From Phenylobacterium sp. (GTDB lineage Bacteria; Pseudomonadota; Alphaproteobacteria; Caulobacterales; Caulobacteraceae): a stretch of 64,000 nucleotides of DNA. The notes beneath the pieces were generated by a model. That model saw only the letters and a list, made by a program, of their open reading frames with translations. It made no database searches and was not told where the DNA came from. The stretch covers positions 62,001-126,000 of the forward strand of contig NZ_SCTC01000069.1 of assembly GCF_004299445.1 (NCBI RefSeq), read 5' to 3'. Made by a program: the position numbers and the translations under genes. Shown piece by piece: positions 46,271 to 54,533 of the stretch (the stretch's first letter is position 1; each line of letters begins with the position of its first letter).

Positions 46271-47242
46271 ATGGCGGTCTACACCGACATCACCGACGAC
46301 GAGCTCGCGGCCCTGCTGGCCGATTTCGAGCTGGGCGAGGCGTTGTCGTTCAAGGGGATCGCCGAGGGCGTCTCGAACTCCAACTTCCTGCTGGAGACCG
46401 AGGGCGGGCGGTTCATCCTGACGGTGTACGAGGCGCGGACGAACCCCGACGACCTGCCGTTCTTCCTCGAACTGATGCGGTGGCTGGCCCGGCACGGCTA
46501 TCCGTCGGCCGAGCCGATGGCCGACCGGGAGGGGCGGCTGATCAAGCATGTGCGCGGCAAGCCCTGCGCGATCACCGGGTTCCTGAACGGGCTGTCGGTG
46601 CGCCGCCCGACGGCGGCCCACTGCCGCGAGGCGGGCGGGGGGCTGGCGGCGCTGCACCTCGCCGGCCACGGCTTCCCGATGACCCGGGAGAACGACCTGG
46701 GCCAGGCGGCCTGGGCGGGAATGTTCCAAGGCCTCGAGGGCGCGGCCGATGGGCTGAAGCCGGGCCTGGCCAAGACCATCGCCGACGATCTGGCGCTGTT
46801 GGCCAGCCGCTGGCCCAAGGGTCTGCCGACCGGGGTCTGCCACGCGGACTTCTTCCCCGACAACGTGTTCTTCACCGGCGGTGAGTTCTCGGGCGCGATC
46901 GACTTCTATTTCGCCTGCACCGAGGCCTTCGCCTACGACGTGGCGGTGGCGCTGAACGCCTGGTGCTTCGAGGCCGACGGCAGCTTCAACATCACTTCGG
47001 CGCGGCAGCTGGTGGCGGGGTATGAGGCGGTGCGGCCGTTGTCGGACGCCGAGCGCTCGGCGCTGCCGATCCTGGCGCACGGGGCGGCGATGCGGTTCTT
47101 CCTGTCGCGCCTGCAGGACTGGGGCTCCACGCCGGCGGGCGCCCTGGTGAAGCCCAAGGATCCGCTGGAGTACGAGCGCAAGCTGGCGGTTCACCGCAGC
47201 TCGCCCGACCTGGTGCTGTTCGGGACGCCCGCCTCGAGATGA
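46271..47242 (+). CDS. thrB: Homoserine kinase (type II)
   Basis: The 323-residue protein has the aminoglycoside-phosphotransferase fold of type II ThrB. The N-terminus contains [16 protein letters not shown], the catalytic loop [12 protein letters not shown] and the metal-binding AIDFYFA. It phosphorylates homoserine on the way to threonine. Its stop overlaps the rnhA start (ATGA), a conserved alphaproteobacterial pairing. The start at 46271 is chosen because homologues begin MAVYTD. Confidence 0.95.
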   Translation: MAVYTDITDDELAALLADFELGEALSFKGIAEGVSNSNFLLETEGGRFILTVYEARTNPDDLPFFLELMRWLARHGYPSAEPMADREGRLIKHVRGKPCAITGFLNGLSVRRPTAAHCREAGGGLAALHLAGHGFPMTRENDLGQAAWAGMFQGLEGAADGLKPGLAKTIADDLALLASRWPKGLPTGVCHADFFPDNVFFTGGEFSGAIDFYFACTEAFAYDVAVALNAWCFEADGSFNITSARQLVAGYEAVRPLSDAERSALPILAHGAAMRFFLSRLQDWGSTPAGALVKPKDPLEYERKLAVHRSSPDLVLFGTPASR

Positions 47243-47691
47243 CCCCGGGCGTGACGATCTACACGGACGGCGCGTGCTCGGGGAATCCCGGGCCCGGCGG
47301 CTGGGGCGCGATCCTGATGCACGGGACGACCGAGAAGGAGCTCTCGGGCGGCGAGCTTCAGACCACCAACAATCGCATGGAGCTGATGGCCGCCATCCAG
47401 GCGCTGGAAGCGCTGAAGAAGCCTTGCCAGGTGGAGCTGCACACCGACAGCCAGTACGTCCAGAAGGGCATCCATGAGTGGATCCACTCGTGGAAGCGGC
47501 GGGGCTGGAAGACCGCTGACGGCAAGCCCGTGAAGAACGATGATTTATGGCGGCGCCTTGACGAAGCCCGGGCGCGTCACGACGTGACGTGGCGGTGGGT
47601 GAAGGGCCACGCGGGCCACGAGCTGAACGAGCGGGCGGATGCGCTGGCGCGGAAAGGCTTGCGGGAGACCGTCGAGGCTGCGTCGAATTGA
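47239..47691 (+). CDS. rnhA: Ribonuclease HI
   Basis: The 150-residue protein has catalytic Asp10, Glu48, Asp70 and Asp134, coinciding with the E. coli numbering, and [14 protein letters not shown] and [14 protein letters not shown] motifs. It degrades RNA in RNA-DNA hybrids. It overlaps thrB by 4 nt. Its TGA at 47689-47691 abuts a long palindrome that is the likely operator of the next gene. Confidence 0.97.
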   Translation: MTPGVTIYTDGACSGNPGPGGWGAILMHGTTEKELSGGELQTTNNRMELMAAIQALEALKKPCQVELHTDSQYVQKGIHEWIHSWKRRGWKTADGKPVKNDDLWRRLDEARARHDVTWRWVKGHAGHELNERADALARKGLRETVEAASN

Positions 47692-47724
47692 TCATTCAAC
47701 TTTGAACGTTCAAGGTTGAATGAT
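47691..47724. promoter_or_regulatory. 34-bp palindromic operator upstream of MarR gene
   Basis: The 34-bp sequence (17-nt half ATCATTCAACTTTGAAC) is a near-perfect inverted repeat centred between 47707 and 47708, with one mismatched pair. It lies 37 bp upstream of the MarR-family start and overlaps the last base of the rnhA stop codon. Its AT content stands out. A MarR dimer binding its own promoter is the simplest reading. Confidence 0.8.
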
Positions 47725-47760
47725 TACGCTTCTCCTGCCTGAGTTGGAGGAGCTGGGCCC

Positions 47761-48207
47761 ATGGCCGTCGTCATCGAGGAACATCCCGAAGTTCAGGTCT
47801 TCGACGAGATCAGCCTGATCGAGCACGGCGTGCGCATGGCGATCTCGCGGGCGCTGCCGGTGGGCCTGAGCTATCCCCAGTACGAGGTGCTGAACCTGAT
47901 CGCGCGCCGCGGCGACGATCTGACGCCGGCGGCGATCTCGGAGGCGCTACGCATGACGCCGGGGGCGATCACCAATACCCTGCAGCGGCTGGAGGCCACG
48001 CAGCTGGTCTCGGTCGAGCCCTGCATGGCCGACCGGCGCAAGAAGCGCGTGCGGATGACCGACAAGGGCCGTGAGGCCTACAACCGCTCCATGGCCGCCA
48101 TCCGGCCCAAGGTGGAGAAGCTGCGCGAGGGCTTCACCCAGAAGGAGTTCCGCGAGGCCCTGCCGTTCCTGCGGGCGCTTCGGGTCTGGATGAGCGACCT
48201 GCACTGA
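47761..48207 (+). CDS. MarR-family transcriptional regulator
   Basis: The 148-residue protein has the winged helix-turn-helix: LTPAAISEALRMTPGAITNTLQRLEATQLVSVEP (about 60-95), then the DRRKKRVRMTDKG wing. It probably autoregulates through the palindrome at 47691-47724. Its effector ligand is unknown and no target operon is attached, since the downstream segment holds only a damaged outer-membrane fragment. Confidence 0.92.
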   Translation: MAVVIEEHPEVQVFDEISLIEHGVRMAISRALPVGLSYPQYEVLNLIARRGDDLTPAAISEALRMTPGAITNTLQRLEATQLVSVEPCMADRRKKRVRMTDKGREAYNRSMAAIRPKVEKLREGFTQKEFREALPFLRALRVWMSDLH

Positions 48208-48225
48208 TCGCCGAGCGCGCGGGGG

Positions 48226-48360
48226 TCAGAAGGCGCGCGTCAGGTTCACGCCGAACTGGCGATCGTCGTCGGCGTAACCGGCGCCGGTGGCCGTGTGGCG
48301 GCGTCGAAGGCCGCGTCCACCGACCAGCCCTTGCTGCGCCCCCAGGGGCAGAGACCTGAG
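48226..48360 (-). pseudogene. C-terminal remnant of an outer-membrane beta-barrel protein
   Basis: On the minus strand the reading RRHTATGAGYADDDRQFGVNL ends TRAF and stop, with the alternating pattern and terminal Phe of a beta-barrel outer-membrane protein. Just upstream, a different frame reads WSVDAAFD, which would continue into it after a one-base shift. The rest of the gene is missing. It appears to be a decayed fragment beside the MarR gene. Confidence 0.4.
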
Positions 48361-48400
48361 CGGATCGGCCGGACGCGGACGCCCGGCCGACCGCAGCAGG

Positions 48401-48844
48401 TCAGTTCACGATCTTGAGGTTCTGCAGGAGGCGGCTGCTGATCAGCGTGGCGTACTCGCTCCGCTTGGCGCCGGCGGCCGCCGCCTTCTCCAGCGAGCCG
48501 TAGACGGCGATCGCCGTCTGATCCGCGCGCTCGAACGAGCGATCGTACGAGGCGAGGTCCTTGAAGGTGATGATCAGGTAGAGGTTGGGCTCACCCGGAC
48601 GACGCGTGATCGGCTGGGACACCCCGTATCCGAGGATGCCGCCCACCTTCTTGCCGATCTCGAACGAGGCGCGCTGGTTGGTGGCGTAGTCCTGCATGAA
48701 AGTGTTGAACTTGCCGGGCGCGATTTGGAACTCCTGCACCAGGGTCACGGACTCCTTGTCGTAATTGCGGGGTGCGGGTTGGGCCATGGCGGACGCGGCC
48801 GTGAGCAGCATCGCGCCGAGCGCGATCACGAAGGATTTCATCAT
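48401..48844 (-). CDS. Exported protein of unknown function
   Basis: The 147-residue protein has a signal peptide (MMKSFVIALGAMLLTAASAMAQ) and a domain with VTLVQEFQIAPGKFNTFMQDY, then LYLIITFKDLASYDR. It resembles ferredoxin-like dimeric alpha-beta barrel proteins loosely. Two Met starts (48844 and 48841) are possible. The function is not recognised. Confidence 0.65.
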   Translation of the reverse strand: MMKSFVIALGAMLLTAASAMAQPAPRNYDKESVTLVQEFQIAPGKFNTFMQDYATNQRASFEIGKKVGGILGYGVSQPITRRPGEPNLYLIITFKDLASYDRSFERADQTAIAVYGSLEKAAAAGAKRSEYATLISSRLLQNLKIVN

Positions 48845-48997
48845 GTCTGAGGTCCCCGGAGCGCGGCGGCTCGGGTGAGCGCCCGCCTCCGCTCACACAA
48901 CGCCGATACTTGCGGCCGGAGCGCCATGGACCTGCGATTGAGCGCGGCCCAACCTGCAGCCGCGCTCAGGCCCGGCCGGCGGCTTGCGGCGCGAGGC

Positions 48998-49387
48998 CTA
49001 TTCGGCCAGCGGAGCGTAGCCGATGTAGCCGCGCTCGACCATGCGGCGCAGGCCGTCGTAGGCGGTGGCCAACTCGTCGTAGGTGGTTCGCAGGTGGGTG
49101 AGGCCGGCCACCTGTTCGCGGGTGGGCGCCGCCCCGGACTCGCTGATGGCCAGGGCCGCCACGACCCATCGCGTGCGGGCCAGCGCCGCGGCGGTCGCGA
49201 GCTTCTGCACCCGGTCGCCCTCGATGGCGCCCACCGCGCCCGACAGCAGCTTCTTGTTGGCGGCGTAGGCGGCGTAGTCGATCTGTTCCAGGTGGCCCCG
49301 CAAGGCGCGTTGCGCCTTGGGATCGACGTCGTCGTCAGGCTCGAAGTGGTCGCTGGAGGCGCGGCGCGTTCCGATCAGCTTGCCCAT
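48998..49387 (-). CDS. Hypothetical helical protein
   Basis: The 129-residue protein starts MGKLIGTRRASSDHFEPDDD after an AGAGGA ribosome-binding site. It is alanine-rich and helical, and ends GYIGYAPLAE. No signal peptide, membrane segment or named domain was recognised. It is separated by about 90 nt from the GST gene upstream on the same strand. Confidence 0.6.
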   Translation of the reverse strand: MGKLIGTRRASSDHFEPDDDVDPKAQRALRGHLEQIDYAAYAANKKLLSGAVGAIEGDRVQKLATAAALARTRWVVAALAISESGAAPTREQVAGLTHLRTTYDELATAYDGLRRMVERGYIGYAPLAE

Positions 49388-49478
49388 GGGAAGTCCTCTG
49401 CGGGCGAGCAGCTTCGGGTAAAACACCTAACATTCCATTCCGATCGAGCCCGAGAACGGCGATGGCGGCCGTGGGGAT

Positions 49479-50579
49479 TCAGTGGAAGGCGCTGCGACGG
49501 CCCGTGGACTCCGGCGAGAGTTCGGGAAGGGATTCCGCCTCGCCGGGCGCGAGCTGGAGATGATCCCAGCAGCCGTGGCGCCGCAGCAAGGGTTCCAGGT
49601 CGGCCGCCCCCTCCGCGAGGGCGCGGGCGAGCGCCACCTTCAGCCAGCCCAGGCAGAGCTCTCGGTAACTGTTGGCGCGGGCTATCAGCGGCAGGCCGCG
49701 AAGCGTGATCTCGACCGTCGGACGATCGGCCCGCACGGCCGCGGCATTGGCGGTCATGTACGGCAGGAAGACCTGCCCGATCAGGGCGAGGAGGTTCTCG
49801 ACCCCCGGTCCCAGGGCCTGGGAGGGCTCTCTCCAGGCTCCCTCGATCCCGGAGGCGTCGTACATGTCCTGCACCCACTGGAAGGTGCGGATGGCGTCGC
49901 GGCGCATGATTGCGGAGGCGGTGGGGTCGATGGCGAGCTGCGAGAGCTGGCCGAAGAGTCCGATGTCGCCGATGGACGGGCGTCCGCCGAACAGGAAGCG
50001 ACTGACGCCCAGCTGGGCCTCGATGGCAGCCAGCACCTCGGGATAGGTCGAGCGCAAGAGGGGCCGGTTGACCTCGCGCTCGCCCATGCGGGACAGGACC
50101 CCCGTCTGGCGTTCCCGAAAGCGCGCGACGATCGCGTCGAACTCAGGTCCGGGCATGGCGCCCAGCCAGCCCGCCATCTGACGACGGGCGCAGAAGGCCT
50201 GGTCCGCCTCGGCGTCCCACCGGTAGTCGAACAGCGGCAGGACGAGCCATTCGTCAGCGAAGTCCTCGATCAACAAGGCGAGGAAGCGGTCGCTGGGATT
50301 GTCGGGCAGCAGGCTGCGCACGCCGGGGTGGCGCTGTTCCAGCGCCAGGATCATGGGCGTGGAGTCGCACCAGTAGCGGCCGTCCGGCAACTGCATGACC
50401 GGGATCATGCCCTTGTCGGCGGCCTTCAGTTCGCCGCCGTCGCCGAGGTAGCCCTGCGGGACGATCCAGTTGTGCGGGATGCGCCGGTAGCGGAGCGCGG
50501 CGCGCAGCTTCAGCGAATAGGGCGAGCCGGGTCCGCCCAGGATGCGGTACCGACCTTCGCCGCCGGCCACGTCATTCAT
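49479..50579 (-). CDS. Glutathione S-transferase-like protein, long form
   Basis: The 366-residue protein begins with a thioredoxin-like N-terminal domain containing PYSLKLRAALRYRRI, then GMIPVMQLPDGRYWCDSTPMI, the GST glutathione-binding pattern. A helical C-terminal domain of over 200 residues follows, longer than typical GSTs, with FLFGGRPSIGDIGLFGQL. Such long forms occur in alphaproteobacteria. Substrate unknown. Confidence 0.8.
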   Translation of the reverse strand: MNDVAGGEGRYRILGGPGSPYSLKLRAALRYRRIPHNWIVPQGYLGDGGELKAADKGMIPVMQLPDGRYWCDSTPMILALEQRHPGVRSLLPDNPSDRFLALLIEDFADEWLVLPLFDYRWDAEADQAFCARRQMAGWLGAMPGPEFDAIVARFRERQTGVLSRMGEREVNRPLLRSTYPEVLAAIEAQLGVSRFLFGGRPSIGDIGLFGQLSQLAIDPTASAIMRRDAIRTFQWVQDMYDASGIEGAWREPSQALGPGVENLLALIGQVFLPYMTANAAAVRADRPTVEITLRGLPLIARANSYRELCLGWLKVALARALAEGAADLEPLLRRHGCWDHLQLAPGEAESLPELSPESTGRRSAFH

Positions 50580-50662
50580 TTCCAGATCCTCTCCTCAGCG
50601 CAGTCCGGCGCCGTCGGTGGGGCGCGTCTTCCGTCTGGCGCGGGCCCGGTCGCCTGAAGGCC

Positions 50663-51124
50663 CTAGAGGCCCTTTGCCTTCGCCAGATTGGGCTTTGGTA
50701 TCGCGTGTTCGAAGGCCCCGCCCATCTTGGCCTTCTCGGACGCCGTGTCGGCCCAGGCGCTGACGAAGGCGGTCGGCGTCGGGGCCGTGGGATCCCCGAC
50801 GGCGAGCGTCCAGGCGCGACCGTCGAGCGCCTTGGTCAGCGCCGCGCGCAGGTCCAGGTCGTCGGTCGGCGGGTCGGCCGGGGGCTTCAGCAAGGCGTGC
50901 AGGACCAGGGCGTCGGGGCGGGCCGCGACGACCGCGAGCGGCGCGCCCGCCGGCACATCCTTCAACGCGGAAAGGAACCCGGCCAGCGCCATGCGGGCGC
51001 GCGTCGTGCGGCGGTCGCCGCCGGCGCGGCCGACCGGCTCGGCGTCGGCCCGCACGAACGCCCAGCCGCCGTTGCGGTGGACGGCGTCGTGGCTGGCGGC
51101 GATCCAGATGCGGGTGGCGGCCAC
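50663..51124 (-). CDS. RNase HI-fold protein with lost catalytic acids
   Basis: The 153-residue protein (GTG start, directly following the M20 peptidase start-side boundary at 51125) shares the RNase HI scaffold: TRIWIAASHDAV, NGGWAFV, TTRARMALAGFLSALKD and a late SAWADTASEKAK. Aligning by eye, catalytic Asp10 is Ala, Glu48 is Ala and Asp70 is Ala. Only the last Asp (near 126) remains. Hydrolytic activity is therefore unlikely. It could be a nucleic-acid-binding relative or a decoy. Its ancestry from rnhA is inferred. Confidence 0.55.
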   Translation of the reverse strand: MAATRIWIAASHDAVHRNGGWAFVRADAEPVGRAGGDRRTTRARMALAGFLSALKDVPAGAPLAVVAARPDALVLHALLKPPADPPTDDLDLRAALTKALDGRAWTLAVGDPTAPTPTAFVSAWADTASEKAKMGGAFEHAIPKPNLAKAKGL

Positions 51125-52546
51125 CTAGTCCTTCTGCTCGGCGTAGATCTTGACCAGGCGGTAGCTGAACTCGCGGGCCTCCATCAGCGACGAGACGCCG
51201 ATGCGCTCGTTCAGGCCGTGCAGGCGGCCCAGGTCAGGGTCGTAGAAGAGGCCCGAGACGCCGTAGGTGGGGATGCCCACCGCGATCAGCGCCGGGGCGT
51301 CGGTGCCGCCGGCCTGCAGCACCGGCACGACCGGCACGCCGGGCCACATCGCCTGCGACACCTTCTCGATCGGGCCCACCACCGCGGGCGTCAGCGGCGG
51401 CGCGGCCTTGGGATCGACGCGGTCGATGGCCACGTTCGAGCCCACGGTGACCTTCGCGTCGCCGACGACCTTGGCCAGGGTGTCGCGCACCTGGGCCGGG
51501 GTCTCTCCCGGGAAGATCCGACAGTTGACGGTGACCGTCGCGCGCTGGGGCAGGGCGTTCTGGGCGTGGCCGCCCTGGATCATGGTCGGGATGCAGGTGG
51601 TGCCGAGGATGGCGTTGTTATTGGCGTCGCGGCTGAGGACGGCGCGGGCCGCCTTGTCGTTCGGGTTGGCCACGATGGCGGTCATGGCCGCGCCCTGCTC
51701 GCCGCCCACGATCGGCGCCATGCGGGTGAAGAAGGCCCGGGTGGTGTCGTTCATCTGCACCGGGAACTCGTAGGCCTGGACGCGGCCGATGGCCTTGGCG
51801 AGCTCATAGATCGCGTTGTCCGGCACGGGACGCGAGGAGTGGCCGCCGGGGTTGGTGGCTTCGATCTTGAAGCTGAACGAGCTCTTCTCGCCGGCCTGGA
51901 TGGTGTGGGCGATGCGGTTGCCCTTGTCGTCGAGATTGCCGCCCGCGCCCTCGTTCAGGGCGAACGCGGCGTCGATCAGATCGCGCTTGTTCTGGGCCAG
52001 CCAGCGGGCGCCGTTGACGTGGCCGCCGCCTTCCTCGCCGCAGGTGAGCGCCACCTTGACTGTGCGGCGCGGCGTGTAGCCCTCGCGCTTGAAGCGGATG
52101 ATCAGGTCGGTCCAGATCGAGGCCTGGGCTTTGTCGTCACTGGCGCCGCGGGCGTAGAAGTAGCCGTTCTCCTCGACCAGCTTGAAGGGGTCGCGCTCCC
52201 AGTCCTCGCGCTTGGCCTCGACCACGTCGATGTGGGCCAGCAGCAGGATGGCCTTGGCCTTGGGGTCCTTGCCGGGCAGCACGGCCACCAGGCCGCCGTC
52301 CTTCGGCCGGCCATCGGGGGCGAAGACGGTGAGCTGGCTGTCGGCGAAGCCCGCGGCCTTCAGCCGGTCGGCCATGCGCTGGGCCGCCAGGGTGCAGTCG
52401 CCCGCCGAGAAGGTGGTGTTGGTCTCGACCAGCTCCTTGTAGAGCGCCCGGAACTGGGCCTCGCCGGTGTCCTTGGGCGCTTTCTGGGCCAGCACGGGCG
52501 TGGCCACGAGCGACAGCGCCGTCAGCGCCGATACAAACCTGAACAT
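51125..52546 (-). CDS. M20 family metallopeptidase, exported
   Basis: The 473-residue protein has a signal peptide (MFRFVSALTALSLVATPVLAQ). The zinc-site motifs are LLLAHIDVVEA, the bridging Asp in YARGASDDKA, CGEEGGG for the general base and metal ligand, and a late HGLNERI. The dimerisation domain (about 230-350) contains GGHSSRPVPDNAIY. It likely hydrolyses dipeptides or N-acyl amino acids in the periplasm. It is transcribed toward the RNase H-like gene. Confidence 0.92.
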   Translation of the reverse strand: MFRFVSALTALSLVATPVLAQKAPKDTGEAQFRALYKELVETNTTFSAGDCTLAAQRMADRLKAAGFADSQLTVFAPDGRPKDGGLVAVLPGKDPKAKAILLLAHIDVVEAKREDWERDPFKLVEENGYFYARGASDDKAQASIWTDLIIRFKREGYTPRRTVKVALTCGEEGGGHVNGARWLAQNKRDLIDAAFALNEGAGGNLDDKGNRIAHTIQAGEKSSFSFKIEATNPGGHSSRPVPDNAIYELAKAIGRVQAYEFPVQMNDTTRAFFTRMAPIVGGEQGAAMTAIVANPNDKAARAVLSRDANNNAILGTTCIPTMIQGGHAQNALPQRATVTVNCRIFPGETPAQVRDTLAKVVGDAKVTVGSNVAIDRVDPKAAPPLTPAVVGPIEKVSQAMWPGVPVVPVLQAGGTDAPALIAVGIPTYGVSGLFYDPDLGRLHGLNERIGVSSLMEAREFSYRLVKIYAEQKD

Positions 52547-52629
52547 CGATAACCTCCCCCGACGAAGGCGCGGACTATTCCACCGCCCCGCGCCGTCGGG
52601 CAAGGCATGGCGTCGTGTGCGGCGGCAAC

Positions 52630-52751
52630 GCCCCCTCCACCACTTCGTGGTCCCCCTCCCCCGCAAGCGGGGGAGGAACTGAGGGCGATCGATCCGCTCT
52701 GGTTCCTCCCCCATTCATGGGGGAGGGGGACCGCGAAGCGGTGGAGGGGGC
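52630..52751. repeat. Dispersed palindrome family A, copy 3
   Basis: The arm 52630-52676 (GCCCCCTCCACCACTTCGTG and on) is a largely complementary mirror of 52705-52751. The inner hairpins differ (CCCCCGCAAGCGGGGG versus CCCCCATTCATGGGGG). It lies in the gap between the serine hydrolase and M20 genes. Confidence 0.85.
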
Positions 52752-52759
52752 CCTTAGGC

Positions 52760-53914
52760 TCAGCTCGCCGCGGCGGCCGCGAAGACCTCCTGGCTGAGGC
52801 GGCCGCTCATGCCTTCGGTGGAGGTGTTGGTCATCAGCACGACGCTCTTCCTGCCAGCGGGATCGACAAACCAGCTGTGGCCGTAAACGCCGCCCCACAT
52901 CCAGGCCCCGGCCGGGAGCGGCGAGCCCGAGGCGGCCGGGTCCAGCATCACCGCGCCGCCGAAGCCGAAGCCCCAGCCGGGGCCGCTGGTGACGATGGCG
53001 TGGCTGCCGGTCTGATTGGTCATCATCGCGCTGGCGGTCTCGGGCCCGACCACGCCGCCGCCGCCAGTGCGGATGGCTTCCAGGAAGGTGAGGAAGTCGG
53101 GCGCCGAGCAGACCATCCCCGCCCCGCCGGACGGGAACGATCCCGGGGTGAAGATGCGGTCCGGGGCGAACTTGATGCCCGAGAGCTCGGCGAACGGGAC
53201 GGTGTGGGTCGCGCCCATCGGCTGGGGCGGCGGGCCGTCGGCATAGGGGCAGGCCAGCCGCGCCTTGTCAGAGACGGAGAAGCCGGTGTCGGCCATGCCC
53301 AGCTTGTCGGTGACGCGCTCGCGGACCACCTCGGGCAGCGACTTGCCCGTGGCCGCCTCGACGGCGGCGCCCAGGACATCCATGCCCACCGAGTAGAGCC
53401 ACGCCACGCCGGGCGGAAAGAACAGGCCGGCTTCGGTGATGCGCTTCAGCTCCTCCGGGAAGCCCAGACCGGGCTGGTCCATGCCGTCGGACACGCCCAG
53501 CTGCAGGTAAGGGCCGTCGACCGGCTGCATGAAGCCGTAGGACAGGCCGGCGGTGTGGGTCATCAGGTGGCGCAGCGTGATGGTCAGGGGCTCGCCCTGC
53601 CAGCGGGGCTGGAACTCGGGCAGGTAGCGGATGACGGGATCGTCCAGGCCCACGACGCCGGCCTCGACCAGCGCCAGCACGGCGGCGGTGACCATCGGCT
53701 TGGTCAGCGACGAGGCGCGGAAGATCGCGTCCCGCGTCATGGGCCGGCCGGTCTCCAGATCGGCGTGGCCGGCGGCGCGGGCGTAGGCCAGCGCGCCGTC
53801 CTTGGCCACCAGCAGCACCGCGCCCGCCACGCGACCCTCGCTGAGGGCGGAGTCGACGATGGGATTCAGCGCGGCGGCGAGCGCAGTGTCGGGACGTTCC
53901 TTGATCTCGGCCAT
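52760..53914 (-). CDS. Beta-lactamase-fold serine hydrolase
   Basis: The 384-residue protein has the serine hydrolase SxxK motif SLTK near residue 70, the YSV motif (WLYSVGMD), and a C-terminal HSWF in place of the classic KTG-type box. It resembles class C beta-lactamase-related esterases (EstB/DD-peptidase-like). No signal peptide is evident, which argues against periplasmic beta-lactamase activity. It would act as an intracellular esterase or amidase. Confidence 0.85.
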   Translation of the reverse strand: MAEIKERPDTALAAALNPIVDSALSEGRVAGAVLLVAKDGALAYARAAGHADLETGRPMTRDAIFRASSLTKPMVTAAVLALVEAGVVGLDDPVIRYLPEFQPRWQGEPLTITLRHLMTHTAGLSYGFMQPVDGPYLQLGVSDGMDQPGLGFPEELKRITEAGLFFPPGVAWLYSVGMDVLGAAVEAATGKSLPEVVRERVTDKLGMADTGFSVSDKARLACPYADGPPPQPMGATHTVPFAELSGIKFAPDRIFTPGSFPSGGAGMVCSAPDFLTFLEAIRTGGGGVVGPETASAMMTNQTGSHAIVTSGPGWGFGFGGAVMLDPAASGSPLPAGAWMWGGVYGHSWFVDPAGRKSVVLMTNTSTEGMSGRLSQEVFAAAAAS

Positions 53915-54021
53915 GACGATGATCCCCCTTTGGTGTTTTCGTTGGGTGCAGAGCTAGCCCTGCGACGCGGCGTCATTCAAACCGATCCTGCGCTCAGGTG
54001 TTAGAGGCCGGGAGGCATTCG

Positions 54022-54468
54022 ATGACCGATCTGCTGCATGTGGTGTGTCCGCACTGCGACGCCAGGAACCGCCTGCCGGCCGCACGGCTGCGGGAAGCGC
54101 CGAAGTGCGGCCGCTGCCAGAAGGCGCTGTTCACCGGCGCGCCGCTGGCGCTGGACCAGGCGCGGTTCGACAAGCATCTGGCGGGCGGCGACCTGCCGCT
54201 GATCGTGGACTTCTGGGCCGAATGGTGCGGCCCGTGCCGGGCGATGGCCCCCATCTTCGCCCGTGCGGCGGCCGAGCTGGAGCCGCGCGCGCGGTTCATC
54301 AAGGTGGACGTCGATGCGAACCCGGCGCTGCAACAACGCTACCGCATCCAGGGCATCCCCGCGCTGATGTGCTTCGTCGGCGGCAAGGCGGCCGCGCAGC
54401 AGGCGGGCCTGAGCGACCCCGGCGTGTTCCGCCAGTGGGTGGACCGGTTCGCGCCTGCGACCACCTAG
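54022..54468 (+). CDS. trxC: Thioredoxin 2 (TrxC-type)
   Basis: The 148-residue protein has an N-terminal zinc ribbon (Cys9, Cys12, Cys29, Cys32) and a thioredoxin domain with active site WCGPC (Cys69, Cys72) plus cis-Pro in QGIPALMCF. TrxC reduces disulfides under oxidative stress. An upstream GTG at 53998 is rejected in favour of the ATG at 54022. Confidence 0.94.
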   Translation: MTDLLHVVCPHCDARNRLPAARLREAPKCGRCQKALFTGAPLALDQARFDKHLAGGDLPLIVDFWAEWCGPCRAMAPIFARAAAELEPRARFIKVDVDANPALQQRYRIQGIPALMCFVGGKAAAQQAGLSDPGVFRQWVDRFAPATT

Positions 54469-54533
54469 GCGTTGCCCTCCCTAGGGTAGCCGCCGGATAA
54501 TGACGGGGCGGAAACCTGGGTGGGAGTGCGGGC

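Noticed and set aside
52760-53914. Class C beta-lactamase resistance gene
   Set aside because: No signal peptide and the C-terminal box is HSWF rather than KTG. Esterase-like hydrolases of this fold are more likely.
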